Part shown: in pieces, positions 11,177 through 22,998 of the stretch
Layout of the letters: each line of letters begins with the position of its first letter
How positions within the stretch are numbered: position 1 is the first letter of the stretch
DNA from: Brassica napus
Taxonomy: Eukaryota; Streptophyta; Magnoliopsida; Brassicales; Brassicaceae
Reading direction: 5' to 3'
DNA: 64,000 nucleotides
NCBI RefSeq assembly: GCF_020379485.1
Contig: NC_063450.1
Span: forward strand, 49,566,681-49,630,680
Translations under genes and position numbers: made by a program
The notes under the pieces: model-generated
Seen by the model: only the letters and a program-made list of their open reading frames with translations
Database searches by the model: none
What the model was told of the DNA's origin: nothing

Positions 11177-12549
11177 AAGTGACACCACTGTTTTTTTTTT
11201 TTTTTTTGGTAAAATGTTAAAGATTATATTACCAAGTTTTCATTTTTTACAGAAGAACACAGACACAAAGTAGCAGAGTGCAAGAATTGAAACTAAACAG
11301 ATCATCTAAAGCAGAGTACAACTTTAAACAAAAGAAGATGATGTCCGGAAAGGGACTGATGTTAACGTAGCAGCGACGGACCTAATGAGAGGGTATGAGC
11401 GGAACAAGCCTCCAGTTGCCGTGAGCTACCGGAGAGAAAGGTGCCCTCAAACCTTGAAGCACCGGCTCCTACAGCTTCTAGAAACCCACTCATCAATACA
11501 TTCCCAAAGAATCACGTCTCGAGCTCGCAAGCACATCCAACATTGCCTCACCGGCAGCACGAGGAGGAGTCCACAACCGGCGATATCGTCGTTCGGGACG
11601 GGAGTTCGAAGATTGCTGCCTCCAACTCCTCCACCCCGGGACCGTGTACACCCTTTTAACCCACCACACATATAGAGCAGTGAGACAGGTCGGGCACATC
11701 TCCTCCGGAGAAACAACCGTCGAACGTAGAAAGAAGCCCGAGAGCCAAGCTAACACCTTTCCGCTGACCTAAGAACCACTCGCTTTCACCAAAGCCAACT
11801 TGCTAAGATGACGAAGGGACAGAGACTGGTGACCAGGAGCGCCACACCGTAGGACCTACTCCAGCTTTAGAGTGATGTAAGAACCACATGTCAAGAGGAG
11901 CTCGACAGGGGGAGACATCAGCTTCACGCGCCGCCACTGGCGAGATCGCAAGGAAGAGACGACGATCCCTTGGAATCTCTCCACGCGCGACCTCATGGAG
12001 ACCACCAGAGAATCAAAAGAGGAGCAGAGGAACTTGAGATCCACAGATCCACAAGCGCCAAGCCCGCTCTGAAACCAGACACTACGAAGCCATCAGCCAC
12101 GCTCCACAGCGACAGTATCGAACGAGCTTATCGCACGACTCACGCGCCACCAACTCGAAGAGATTTGGTCAGAGAAAGGGAAAACGTCACCGAGCAGAGA
12201 TCCCTTCGCAGACCGGAGACACCACAATAGAAGGGAAGACCGTCCTCAAGCCCCACCGCAAACCACCATGGACCACCAGATCTGAGCCAGGAACCGCCGG
12301 ATCTGAACCGGAGACAACTCGACCAAGCCCAACCCCAGCCGAAATAGAGATAGACCACGGAGATGAACAGATAAACGGAATAGAAACACAGAGAGAAGCT
12401 ACCGGCGACCACCCCTAGGGGACGGCGGCCGCCGGGAGAACACAACAAAATTAGGGTTTTTTTTTTTTTTTAAGTTAGAGAGAGGTTGGAGCGTAAAAAG
12501 TTCGACGCACAATTAACTTTTGTTTGTAGATCAAGTGACACCACTGTTT
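11177..12549 (-). mobile_element. Internally deleted LINE, minus strand, with 17-bp target-site duplication
   Basis: The direct repeat AAGTGACACCACTGTTT (11177-11193 and 12533-12549) flanks the element. Next to the left copy is a poly-T run (to about 11207), the poly-A tail of a minus-strand element. Its 3' end reads (reverse complement) ATATAATCTTTAACATTTTA before the A tract, a typical LINE terminus. The 11.4-12.45 kb interior is unusually GC-rich and, at the element's 5' side, has an A-rich tract followed by CCCTAATTTTGTTG, a leader-like sequence. No reverse transcriptase or endonuclease is visible, so it is non-autonomous. Open frames on both strands look like shadows of GC-rich leader DNA. 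Confidence 0.7.
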
Positions 12550-12608
12550 GTTGTTTATACGGTTTAGTTGGACTGCACAAAGAAAGTCTAGCTAGTTGAA
12601 CTAATATA

Positions 12609-12806
12609 CTTCCCTCTGTATTTGAAGGATTAAGGTTTCTCACACATATTAAAATTTTTCATTTTTATTATTTTTGGTCTTATCAATAATGTTATACCAC
12701 TTATAATTTTACATTTTAATTTATGTTTATTTTAAAAGACAAATGCATTAGTTATATTATTAAACATTAAATTTTTGTAACATTAGTTATTTATATATGG
12801 AAGGAG
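12609..12806. mobile_element. Stowaway-like MITE
   Basis: A 198-bp AT-rich segment between TA dinucleotides (12607-12608 and 12807-12808). The left end is CTTCCCTCTGTATTTGAAGG. The right end reverse-complements to CTCCTTCCATATATAAATAA. It belongs to the same broad class as the element at 456-699. Confidence 0.65.
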
Positions 12807-12808
12807 TA

Positions 12809-13354
12809 TATGGGAATTGAAAATGTTTCAGTGATATTGTTAATTTATAAGTCGTCATGCAATGGAATCAAGGCTTCTTTCTTTCTTTTTTTGAAAAAGA
12901 GAAATCAAACTTTTTCGTTTTAAAGTAGTTGGTTAGTCCATCAAATAACACAAATTTAGAAAGAAATTGCTAACAATGCCACAAATTAAGTATCATTTTT
13001 CAAAAATACACTTAGTCAAAAATATACTAAAATTTGAGTTTAGGTTTTAGTGATTAGCTTTTAGGGTTTAATATTCATTGGTTGGGGTGAATTTATAAAT
13101 GTTCAGTAAATATTTAGAAAAATTAGTTTAGTGTTATATAATCACAAATTTATGGTATTTATGAAAATAACCATTTATGAATGGTAAATTTGAAAAATGG
13201 TATCAAACTTGTGGTAGAATTGAAATTTCTCCAAATTTAGATAAGGCAATCTAAATTCACATGTCTTGTATAACCATTTATTATAAGAGTTAGTTTGAGG
13301 GCGTACATGTTGATGTAAAATAGGCATAAATATCATGTAATGACAATAGTGAAA
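12809..13354. other. Non-coding intergenic stretch
   Basis: AT-rich. The only noteworthy part is 13310-13351, which recurs in diverged form at 15299-15340 beyond the adjacent LINE. Confidence 0.5.
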
Positions 13355-13508
13355 GCTGAGAAGAATGTTTTTTTTTTTTGCTACGAACGTTAATATCATA
13401 TAAATGAATAAAGGATCCTACAAGAGTTTGAAAGTCCTACGATAAGGTTTCCCAGGCAAAAAATAAAACAAGGAAACATTACAAAAGAATTATCCTAAGA
13501 GAATTTGA

Positions 13509-15190
13509 TTACATCAGCCATTTTGCCAAGAGTGGCCTGAAGTTCTTCTTTGGTCTTCTTCCTAAGAGGGTGTTACGGATGTCTCTGTCGATCAGTCTGA
13601 AGACAGTGCTCGCTGGGATGAGGATCTGATTGTGAAGCTGGTTGTTCCGTTGCCTACATATGTTGTAGATCGTAGAGTGAGTGGCGACCTTCCGCAAGAG
13701 AGAAGGAGCTAATGTGGAGTCGCTTCTTATCCAAGAAAGGAGCTCAGCCCATTCAGTGAAGCCTCTGTGAATTTGTTTCAGTCTGGCCATCATGCATCTC
13801 CACAGTTCTGTGGCATAACCGCAATGTAGCAATATATGATCCCTTTTTTGCTCCCCAAACAGACAGACTGGACAAGAAGTCTTCTTGGTTACACCCCAGC
13901 TAGCTAGTCTTGTTCGCGTTGGCAATCTATCCAGCTGTGCAGTCCATAGGTTGAAAGCATGCTTTGGCACGCAACCCTTGAACCAAACCGTAGATGACCA
14001 ATCTTTCTTAGTGGTTCTCGGTCTGATGATATCCCAAGTCCTTGCAGAATTGAACTCTCTTGACTCGATCCCGTTTGCTACCCAAACATGCTCATCCTAT
14101 ACAGTGCTCAGACTAGGTATCAATCACAGTAAGATGAGTATGTAGTGTTATCTCTGCGTCAGATCTTGGGGAGCGAAGGTTCCAGCCCACAGTCGAGCAG
14201 ACTTCCGAAACAGAGGCGTTAGGTGGAACTCTGAGATGATGTGGGCCGCTTTCACCGATGAGTTTGATAATAGGACCCGTAGACAGCCATGAATCATACC
14301 AGAAGCCATGCCCGTCCTAGCCATAAGGCAGGTAAAGCTGTTGCTTTAGGCCACATTTATATTTAACATTTTTAGGGCCACAAAATCTTATAATGTGTGT
14401 AATGAACATAAGTGGTCGTTTTATATTTTCTTTATTATAAGATGTAATATTTAGTCATTTTCCTTTTTCTCATACTTTCTTGGTGTCTTCTTTCAATAGA
14501 ATCCCATTGGATATAATTGATACTAAAGAATATTTAGTCATTTTCCTTTTTCTCATACTTTCCTAGTGTCTTTTTGTATAACTAATAATCATGTATATAT
14601 ATTTCGTTTTAACTATCATTTATTGTCATCTAACTTATCATAGTTAAAGACAGTCATATTTTATATTTCAAACACATATAGTAATGCATTTTTCTTATAT
14701 TTTTATGATTTTCTTGATTCTTTATATAAATGTAAAATAACTTAACAAAAATCCAAGTTAAAATTTACAGCAATCACAACTAAACTGTTATATTTGTTTG
14801 ATTTAAAAGATAACCGGAATTTGGTTTCTTATATTTGGTTTTATTCCTATATAAAATAAAAATATAGTAATGATAAACAAAATTCAAAATTTCTGAAAAT
14901 AAATTAAAGGCCACATTTTTTTTATTTTGGTTTAGGCCACTGGATATTCCGGGCCGGCACTGCCAGAAGCTTGATGTTGCGCCATTCCCCAAGTTGCAAC
15001 GTATGAAGAGTTCAGCTAGGGGACGCAGCTTTAGGATAGATTTCCAGGTCCAAGAGTCGGTCTCCGCTAGAGAGAGAGCCCAAAAGCTTGAGGTTCTTAG
15101 GTGGTGATGTGTGTGTGCCGCTGTTCCCACAGAGATCTGGTTCCAGAGAAAAGCATCCATATATATCTGAGGCAGAGAGTTGGGTTCCAT
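13509..15190 (-). pseudogene. LINE ORF2 C-terminal remnant with zinc-binding domain (zf-RVT)
   Basis: Read on the minus strand, 15190-14971 encodes the region downstream of the reverse transcriptase (SWTWKSILKLRPLAELFIR, then GNGATSSFW). After the hAT insertion the frame resumes with WLSTGPIIKLIGESGPH near 14280. The last part, 13970-13509, encodes the zf-RVT zinc-binding domain: WTAQLDRLPTRTRLASWG, CPVCLFGEQKRDHILLHC and LWRCMM, with the C-x2-C and H-x4-C ligands. The domain is normally the end of plant LINE ORF2. The catalytic reverse transcriptase is absent, so this is a dead fragment. The frame between the parts is broken. Confidence 0.8.
14299..14970. mobile_element. hAT-type non-autonomous transposon nested in the LINE
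   Basis: The element (14307-14962, 656 bp) sits between two copies of the 8-bp sequence CCAGAAGC (14299-14306 and 14963-14970). Eight-base duplications are typical of hAT elements. Its ends are imperfect inverted repeats: CATGCCCGTCCTAGCC on the left and, reverse-complemented, CAGTGCCGGCCCGGAA on the right. GGCCACA/TGTGGCC motifs are repeated subterminally. Removing it plus one duplication restores continuity of the surrounding LINE ORF, which is independent support for both borders. Confidence 0.8.
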
Positions 15191-15205
15191 GCTGAGAAGA
15201 ATGTT

Positions 15206-16266
15206 GAACGGAAATCAAGGGGGACCTAGGGTTAAATGTCTTGTCTGATCCAGCGTTTCATGTACAGAGTAAGAATAAAAACAATGAGGATTTACGTTGA
15301 TGTAAAATCAGCATAAATATTATGTTACAACAATAGTGTATATTATTTATTGTGTAGTGTTTTTGGACTTGGTGTCTTCAAATTTAAGTCGTGGGTTGAT
15401 TGAGTGGCGTTGGGCTCTCTCTATAAATACAGTTTTAGGCTTTAGCCACCAAAACCTATCTATATCCCTGATATGTGTTTATAGTCGGACGACTTAGACC
15501 CCAGGCGGCAAGTTTGTGACCTTCTTTTATGAGTTATCCACTCAAAGACTCTGCATATGTCATACTTTTTGAAAGAAATCGAGACAATAATTAGCGGATC
15601 ATGCGATGGATCTCACATAACTTCCCGACCACTATTTTTGGACATTAATTTTTGGATAATGTATAAACGCCAAAGAGACTGGTGAGGGTGGCATTACTAT
15701 TCTAAAATAATTTAATTAAAATTTAAACTCGAAATTCAAAATATGACTTATTCCTCGACTAAAAATTAAAGTAGATAGTGGGTTTTCTTTACATTTCTTA
15801 ATCATTTCCACGGTTAAAATAAATGATTTCCTTAATCATAGAATACAAATGATCGAAAGTGGAATCCGTATCAAGATTTTGCCTTTATTTTTTTCGTTGG
15901 CTATTAATACTAGTAGAGGATTAATGATACTATTTCATGTTCTTTATAGATTTTGGAGTTTCCTCTTCGTTTTTATTGGTTTCGTATGTTATCTTTCTTT
16001 TCAATACATTTAATGTTTTCTGCTTTTTTATGTGGCAGCTTTTTTTTTATAACAAAGCTTTTGACTCATAATGTGTTTCTCAAAATATATAGCTATCAAG
16101 AAGTATCACCATATTGATTTATATGGTTTTTGACATTTCTCTAAACAACCGTATGCAAGTTGTAGGTTTTGATACAAACAACACGATATCACTAATTAGC
16201 ACAAGTTGATGAGTTTTAAAAATAGAAATTAACTCATCCATCAAATAAAAGACAAAACAAACGTGT
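15206..16266. other. Non-coding intergenic stretch with an isolated TATA-like motif
   Basis: No open frame of note. CTCTCTATAAATACAG near 15417 looks like a plant TATA box but no gene follows it. Confidence 0.45.
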
Positions 16267-16544
16267 AAAAAAGGAGAAAGTAAATTTGACCGGGTGATTA
16301 TGGTATAGTGGTAATGAGACGGGACTGAGACGCCAAGACGTTTCAGGTTCGATCCACCTGTTGCGCGAAACTAAGTCACAATTATCCTGGTCACCTAATA
16401 CGGATATGAGTCTACGCTTTAGGGCCCATTTTGAATATCCGGAGAGAGGGTCTATCCGTAGGCTGCATCTCCTCTTGGGAATTAGGCTGGCCCTCCATGG
16501 ATCTGGATACCCCTGGGTTAATAAAAAAAAAGGAGAAAATAAAT
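16267..16544 (+). mobile_element. tRNA-derived SINE with target-site duplication
   Basis: The body runs from about 16286 to 16523. An A box TGGTATAGTGG (16301-16311) and a B box GTTCGATCC (16347-16355) form an internal RNA polymerase III promoter of tRNA type. The tRNA-like head does not fold as a usable tRNA. The tail ends CCTGGGTTAATAAAAAAAA. The flanks AAAAGGAGAAAGTAAAT (left, to 16285) and AAAAGGAGAAAATAAAT (right, to 16544) are a near-perfect duplication. This fits the Brassicaceae SINE families. Confidence 0.8.
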
Positions 16545-16691
16545 AATCAAATAACTAGTGAATCACACTAATTCCAAAAGAATGACGTGCGCCAATGATT
16601 TGTTTTCTCCACTTCTCAACTCCCATTAGCATTCTCGAAAAGGCATTACGTAATAATTCTATTTTGCACCTATTAGCTTATTCTAATATAG

Positions 16692-16815
16692 TAAGAGCGT
16701 GATTAACGAAGGGTTCTTACAACCTGTTCTTAATTTTTTTAGTTAAAAGTTAAGAAACAGTTTCTTATATTCCGCTAAAAACTTATCATAAGAAACCCAC
16801 TTGATCATGCTCTAA
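16692..16815. mobile_element. Tourist-like (PIF/Harbinger) MITE
   Basis: A 118-bp element (16695-16812) between TAA trinucleotides. The left end GAGCGTGATTAACGAAGGGT and the reverse complement of the right end, GAGCATGATCAAGTGGGTTT, are inverted repeats that extend to TTCTTA. The 3-bp TAA target is typical of PIF/Harbinger. Confidence 0.7.
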
Positions 16816-18016
16816 ACATCTTAAAACTTTTACAAATTTTTAAAGCAACTGATTGGTGGATTCCCACCAGGTGTGTTGAACGTGTCGTAAAATGCAGCCG
16901 TCAGGCTTGACAAAGCACAATGCCTACACGAGCTAATTTTTGTTTGATGTAGTGAATAATAGCTCGGTTGTTTGCTGTTGAAAATTTATAGTTTAGGCAG
17001 TTCATATCATCCATAAAATCGAATAATAATATTAACGATGATGTAATAAAATTAACTTGTTTGACATTTTTTTTGTCCAACGGACTGAAATCTAACCGAC
17101 TAATTTTTTAGGAACCCGATCAGTGAGGTAAAACTGATTGTTCTATGTACAAATTAGAGACCTATGCCATCCAGCCACATGAGAAGTTTATAATTTCGAA
17201 TTGAAGAGAAATCAACAAAACAATTCTTCATTGAGTGGAAACTACTAAAGTGGTTACCTATTTGATTTTAGCTATATAATTATGAGCTTGTTTCGCATAA
17301 ATTAATAAAAAAGAATGTTCAAGTTTTATTTCATCATTAGAATGTTTTAAAATTATTATTTGTATTAGTTTAATTAGAATTAAAAATATCCAATAAAAAA
17401 TATCAGAATCATAAAACGTCTAATCTATAATCCTAATTAATTTAAAATGGATAGAAAATTTAGTTAACAAGTGAAAAATACAAATTACCTGAATAATTAT
17501 TGATCTTTTGTTGTCACAATTTTTTTTGCCAAATGTCTTCTTTTGTTCTCAACATGTATAAGAAAGATCTTTTATGGATCTTTTGTTGTCACAATAATTT
17601 AACTTGATCCTCCCGCTCTTGTGGTAAATAGTTCATAGTTGTGAGTATTGTTATTTGGATTCGCGGCCGTTCGAAATTCTTTTTTATTAAGCCGTATATA
17701 AAAAAAATGTATAGGAAAAATAATTTTAGTGAATAAAATCTCGAGGAATATTAAAATTATATGTCGACAAGAATAATAATTTATTTAATATCAAGGTGGG
17801 GGAGACGAGACAGTTGTATTGTGAAGCAGAGAATCGGTTCCAATATATTATCCGAAATTATTTTGTATTTTGTTTGATTCTGCAGTATATTTTTTGGAAT
17901 CACACTCTGCAAATCTGATCTTTCTTGTTCTCTTTCTCTATCCCCTAATCTAAAAGATACTATCAACGAAGCGAACTTGCAGACGAAAAAACTTCCCCCG
18001 GGAATATTCCAGAAAA
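16816..18016. other. Upstream region and 5' UTR of NLP7
   Basis: AT-rich intergenic DNA. From about 17780 the composition changes and C/T-rich tracts appear ahead of the start codon, consistent with the NLP7 leader. I cannot place the transcription start. Confidence 0.4.
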
Positions 18017-21000
18017 ATGTGCGACCCCGATGATGATGATTCCGCCAGAAACGGCGTCACGCCTCCAGCGTCGTCAAGGAGGTCAAGGGAGATTCGGATG
18101 GACGTGGATGACTTGGATCTCGACGGTTCATGGCCTCTCGATCAGATCCCTTACTTATCCTCCTCGAATCGCATGATTTCGCCGATTTTCGTCTCCTCCT
18201 CCTCCGAGCAGCCTTGCTCGCCTCTCTGGGCGTTCTCCGACGGTGGAGTTAACGGTAACCACGCAACTAACGGTGGATACGACGGCGAGAAGATTAGCTC
18301 CGCCTCCGGTGTTTCTTCTTTCCATCTCGCCGATTATCCTCTCTTTCTCCCTTGTTAGTCTCGCCCAACTCTCTAAGCTTCCTCTTCTTCTCCGATGATA
18401 TTTAGAATTTTGCTATCGTAGTGGAATGATTTAGACTTGAATTTGAAGTTCTTGCTTACGGATTGAACAGAGCTTTTGCTTGATTGATTGAGTGATTGAT
18501 TGATTGATTGATTGATTGATTTCGCGTTTGACTTTTTTTTTTTTTTTTTTTTGCAAATTCTCGAGTTTCTATTTTTGGTAATATGATAAATAAAGTTGCT
18601 AAAAGTAGATTTGTACTTAAGTAGTAGGCTATGATGAATCTTGCAGACGCTTCTTCATCATCAATAGCTGAAACCACAACAGAGAAACACAACGGTTTCA
18701 ACTTTCCTTCTCCGTTGATGAGCTTAGTCCCGTCAGAGAACGCAGACAACTACTGTGTGATCAAAGAGAGGATGACTCAGGCGCTTCGGTACTTCAAAGA
18801 ATCAACCGAACAGCACGTCTTGGCTCAGGTCTGGGCTCCTGTGAGAAAGAATGGTCGTGATTTGCTGACGACTTTGGGTCAACCTTTTGTTCTTAATCCT
18901 AACGGTAACGGGCTTAATCAATACAGGATGATCTCTCTCACCTATATGTTTTCTGTGGATAGTGATTGTGACATTGAGCTCGGGCTCCCGGGTCGGGTTT
19001 TCCGTCAGAAGTTGCCTGAGTGGACGCCAAATGTTCAGTACTATTCCAGCAAAGAGTTCTCCCGGCTTGACCACGCCTTGCATTATAACGTGCGTGGAAC
19101 ACTGGCTTTGCCTGTGTTTAATCCCTCGGGTGAGTCATGCATTGGTGTCGTGGAACTTATCATGACCTCGGAGAAGATTCACTATGCACCCGAGGTGGAC
19201 AAAGTTTGCAAAGCCCTTGAGGTTTGGTTATTTTTCCTCACTTCTGCTCATACTTCAGCCTTGCTCTGTTTAACCTTTTATTTGTGTGAGTTGACTTGAG
19301 GTTTAAGTTGCAATTCTTGCCTTGTTAGTTATATCGAGAAATAACGTCTGATAAATAGTTTCTGCACGTCTGCTAGCCTGCCATTTTGAAGCTCATCCTC
19401 TCCAAAGCATGGTTTATTCTTTGATGGTATCATGATAATAACAAATTCATTTCATTTTGCTGGCTTCTATCTCAGTTATAGCTTCTTCAATATCTGTCAC
19501 TGTGTTGTATATCCATTCTGTTTTTGTGATTTGCTGCTGCTTTGAACTATTTTTTTGTACAGAGCTTTATATTCCTTATTCCTCATTAATGATAAAAAGA
19601 TTTGGTCATTTTGGCAGGCGGTGAATCTGAAAAGCTCAGAAATACTTGATCACCAAACAACTCAGGTTACATACAAGTATTATTTTGTGCTTTAGTCGGT
19701 ACCATTTAGGCACTGGGTTTTCACTGTTTTCAGTAACTTTGTATTCACAGATATGCAATGAGAGTCGCCAGAACGCACTTGCGGAGATTCTGGAAGTGTT
19801 GACAGTCGTATGCGAGACCCATAACTTGCCTCTGGCTCAGACCTGGGTTCCATGCCAGCATGGGAGCGTTCTTGCCAATGGTGGGGGTCTAAAGAAAAAC
19901 TGCACCAGTTTTGACGGTAGCTGCATGGGCCAAGTCTGCATGTCCACAACCGACATGGCCTGCTATGTCGTGGATGCTCATGTCTGGGGCTTTAGAGATG
20001 CCTGTCTTGAACACCATCTCCAGAAAGGACAGGGAGTTGCTGGACGTGCTTTTCTCAACGGCGGCTCGTGTTTCTGCCGAGACATCACCAAGTTCTGCAA
20101 AACGCAGTATCCACTGGTCCATTATGCGCTTATGTTCAAGTTAACCAGTTGTTTTGCAATTTCTCTCCAGAGTTCTTACACAGGCGACGACAGTTACATT
20201 CTTGAATTCTTTCTTCCCTCGACTATAACAGACGACCAAGAGCAAGATTCGCTGCTGGGGTCTCTTTTGGTGACAATGAAAGAACATTTTCAGAGCCTGA
20301 GGGTTGCATCTGGGGTTGACTTTGGTGAAGATGACGACAAATTGTCTTTCGAGATCATCCAAGCATTACCGGACAAGAAGGTTCGTTCAAAAATTGAATC
20401 CATTCGAGTTCCCTTTTCTGGTTTCAAGTCAAACGCGACAGAGAGGCTGCTGATTCCTCAGCCTGCGGCTCAGTCTTCAAATCCAGCAAACGAGAAAGTC
20501 AACGTGGCCACTTCTAATGGTGTGGTTAAGGAAAAGAAGAAAACAGAGAAAAAGCGTGGGAAGGCTGAGAAAACAATCAGTCTGGATGTACTTCAGCAAT
20601 ATTTCACCGGAAGTCTCAAAGACGCTGCAAAGAGCCTCGGAGGTAGTTTATATTCTACTTACCATTTCATGTTTTGGTTATAGATATTTTGACTAAACTC
20701 TGTATTGTTCTTGCCTCAGTTTGTCCGACAACAATGAAGCGAATTTGCAGACAACACGGCATCTCCCGGTGGCCATCAAGGAAGATCAAGAAAGTGAATC
20801 GCTCAATCACAAAGCTGAAACGCGTCATAGAATCCGTTCAAGGTACTGATGGAGGCCTCGACCTGACTTCAATGGCCGTTAGTTCCATCCCTTGGACAAA
20901 CGGCCAAACAGGAGCACAGCCACTAAACTCACCCAGCGGTTCCAAACCACCAGAGCCACCAAACACCAGTCATTCACCTAACCACTGGTCAAGTGATCAC

Positions 21001-21747
21001 AGTCCTCAAGAGGCAAATGGTTCGCCTGAGTTACCAAGCAATGGTCATAAGCGTTCACGAACGGGGGATGAGAGCGCTGGAACACCAACCTCTCACGGCT
21101 CATGTGACGGTAACCAATTAGATGAAACAAAGGTCCCGAACCAAGATCCGCTATTCACGGTCGGTGCATCCCCAGGACTCTGTTTTCCTCCATATTCTAG
21201 AGATCATGATGTATCCGCCGCATCATTTGCAATACCGAACAGACTTCTTGGTAACATAGACCATTTCAGAGGAATGCCCATCGAAGACGCTGGAAGTTCA
21301 AAGGATCTGAGAAACCTCTGCTCCTCTACACCATTCGACGATAAGTTTCCGGAACCAAACTGGATGAACAATGATAACAACAACATGTACGCTCCTGCAA
21401 AGGAAGAGGCTGTTGCAAATACTACACGCGAACCATCAGGCTCAGAAATGAGAACGGTAACCATCAAAGCAAGCTACAAAGAAGACATAATACGGTTCAA
21501 GATATCATCTGGTTCGGGTATAATGGAACTGAAAGATGAAGTGGCGAAGAGGCTGAAACTTGACGCAGGTACGTTTGATATCAAGTATCTGGACGATGAT
21601 AATGAATGGGTTTTGATAGCTTGTGATGCTGATCTTCAAGAATGTCTAGAGATCCCTAGATTGTCCCGTACTAGTGTAGTAAGGCTCTTGGTCCATGATG
21701 CAACAACGAACCTCGGGAGCTCCTGCGAGAGTACTGGAGAATTGTAA
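18017..21747 (+). CDS. NLP7: NIN-like protein 7, nitrate-responsive RWP-RK transcription factor, five exons
   Basis: Exons are 18017-18353, 18647-19221, 19618-19665, 19751-20642 and 20720-21747 (337, 575, 48, 892, 1028 nt). All introns are GT/AG and the frame closes to 959 residues, the length I recall for Arabidopsis NLP7. The N-terminus has DVDDLDLDGSWPLDQIPYLS. Residues 140-590 form the GAF-like/NIN sensory region. The RWP-RK DNA-binding domain lies around 590-650 with RWPSRK at 634-639, split by the last intron at V618. The PB1 domain (about 861-943) carries the acidic DDDNEW and CDADLQE segments and an N-terminal basic Lys. In Arabidopsis NLP7 binds nitrate, is retained in the nucleus after CPK phosphorylation of a serine (Ser205; probably the serine of RMIS near residue 209 here), and activates nitrate-responsive genes. 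No break or missing key residue is seen. Confidence 0.97.
18482..18552. repeat. (GATT)n microsatellite and poly-T in NLP7 intron 1
   Basis: GATT/TGAT units run almost continuously from 18482 to 18521, followed by a run of T (18533-18552). Both lie inside intron 1 (18354-18646). Confidence 0.85.
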
Positions 21748-22215
21748 CTCTTTTGTAAATAGTTCTTTTTGGAATATTTTTATTGTTTAGGGGTTGTTTG
21801 TTTTATTCTGTAATATTGTTCTTGGGTTGAAGAGGAACAAGGAAGAATGTTAATGGGGGACAAAAGTGTAAGAAAAACATTTGTTTGCAACTTGTAATTG
21901 TAAGTGGGAGAGTGAGGTTAGAAGTAAATTGTAGTTGTAAACTAACTCCAAGCATGTTTATTTTAGTTTTGAAATTGTAAACATGAATCACTTAAAAGCT
22001 CGAGTTAATAGGTTTTTGAGATGAAAATCGCGTTAATATAGTATGTAACTTAGTTTGATATCAATAGCATTATAGTCAAGATTCAAAACTTTTTATGTAA
22101 ATCAAAACTAGAACCTATGCAACTTAGATTTAATCCAATTGCAGATTGTCTTAGAACTACTACTACATTGTTGAAAGGATAAATCCACTAATGAAAAACA
22201 AAAAATGCAAAAGTG
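21748..22215. other. 3' UTR of NLP7 and spacer to the tRNA gene
   Basis: T-rich sequence after the NLP7 stop, with AT-rich spacer after about 22000. No other feature is seen. Confidence 0.5.
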
Positions 22216-22286
22216 TGCGCATCCAGGGAATCGAACCCTGGTCAGTACCGTGGGAGGGTACTATGATACCACTACACCAGATGCGC
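22216..22286 (-). tRNA. tRNA-Gly (anticodon CCC)
   Basis: The 71-base minus-strand sequence folds as a standard tRNA. The acceptor stem is GCGCATC/GATGCGC with discriminator A. The D arm contains TGGTGTAGTGG (A box). The anticodon stem GTACC/GGTAC encloses the loop CTCCCAC with anticodon CCC. The T arm is CCAGG-GTTCGATT-CCCTGG with B box GGTTCGATTCC. It has no intron and no encoded CCA, as expected for a nuclear gene. A T-rich stretch follows its 3' end on the minus strand. Confidence 0.96.
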
Positions 22287-22354
22287 TTATTGTTAATTTA
22301 CCAATATCAAAAACTACTATTTATAATATTCAAAAATCTCTACCCCATCAAATG

Positions 22355-22998
22355 CGGGGATATATGCATGGGCTTTCGGGTACCCGCTGGCATTCGAATC
22401 GGGTTTTTCGGATTTCGGTTCTTTTTTATAACACCTCGTAGGTCCCATTCTAGTAAATTTACAAGTACGGGCCGGGTTCGGATATAACAGATCGGGTTTG
22501 GATCGGTTTTGTATCACATCATAGAATCCATAAAGTAATCATATATCATTCGGATTCGGATTATATCGGATCGGTTCAGATATACCCGAAATAAAATCTA
22601 AAATTTAAAAGTAAAACATAAGAAATATATATTTATTTATATATAATTAAGTATTTAAGATACTTATTTAAATTTTAAATACTTATTGTTAGATAACGTA
22701 TCAAAATAAATATGAAATTGAATATTTGAAGTATATATTTATGTTTCATATAATTATATTGTATATTATTTTGGACATTGGGATCGATTTCTTCGGATAT
22801 CTTTTTGAATTTTTCAGTTTTTTCGGTTTTTCGGGTTACCCGTTCGGATTTGGTTAATAACACTTCGGTTTCGGATATGTTTTATACCACCTTGCAAGAC
22901 CCATTCGAATATTTTTTACATTTCGGATCGGATACGGACCGAGTTTTCCGGTTCGGGTTCGGTTCGGATTTTGGGTTAGGGATATTATGCCCATGCCT
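22355..22998. mobile_element. Diverged inverted-repeat element rich in CGGGTT/CGGATT motifs
   Basis: Both ends contain GGGCATGGGC-like sequence in opposite orientation (ATGCATGGGCTTTCGGG near 22362; GCCCATGCCTACGGGG near 22990). The outer parts are dense in CGGGT, TCGGATT and CCGAA motifs and the middle is AT-rich. GGGGATA flanks both sides, a possible 7-8-bp target duplication. Short open frames inside are by-products of the repeats. It ends about 110 bp before the next gene's start codon and so forms its immediate upstream region. Confidence 0.5.

Larger units (their letters stand above)
13355..15205 (-). mobile_element. 5'-truncated LINE (ORF2 C-terminal end) with 15-bp target-site duplication
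   Basis: The direct repeat GCTGAGAAGAATGTT at 13355-13369 and 15191-15205 flanks the insertion. A poly-T run at 13368-13379 marks the 3' end of a minus-strand LINE. The 5' end is truncated within ORF2. A hAT element (14307-14962) later inserted into it. Confidence 0.85.

Noticed and set aside
11385..12448. Several 60-100-residue frames on both strands
   Set aside because: GC-rich leader-like DNA of a dead LINE; no domain recognised and no consistent frame.
15417..15460. TATA-like promoter without gene
   Set aside because: A single motif with no downstream ORF or known RNA is not enough to call a promoter.
16301..16372. tRNA gene
   Set aside because: A and B boxes exist, but the acceptor and anticodon stems do not pair; with poly-A and target duplication it is a SINE.
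16861..16940. Short peptide GFPPGVLN resembling aldehyde dehydrogenases
   Set aside because: Just eight residues, a stop soon follows, and no other part of the family is nearby.
18802..20362. Antisense frames opposite NLP7
   Set aside because: Shadows of well-conserved sense exons.
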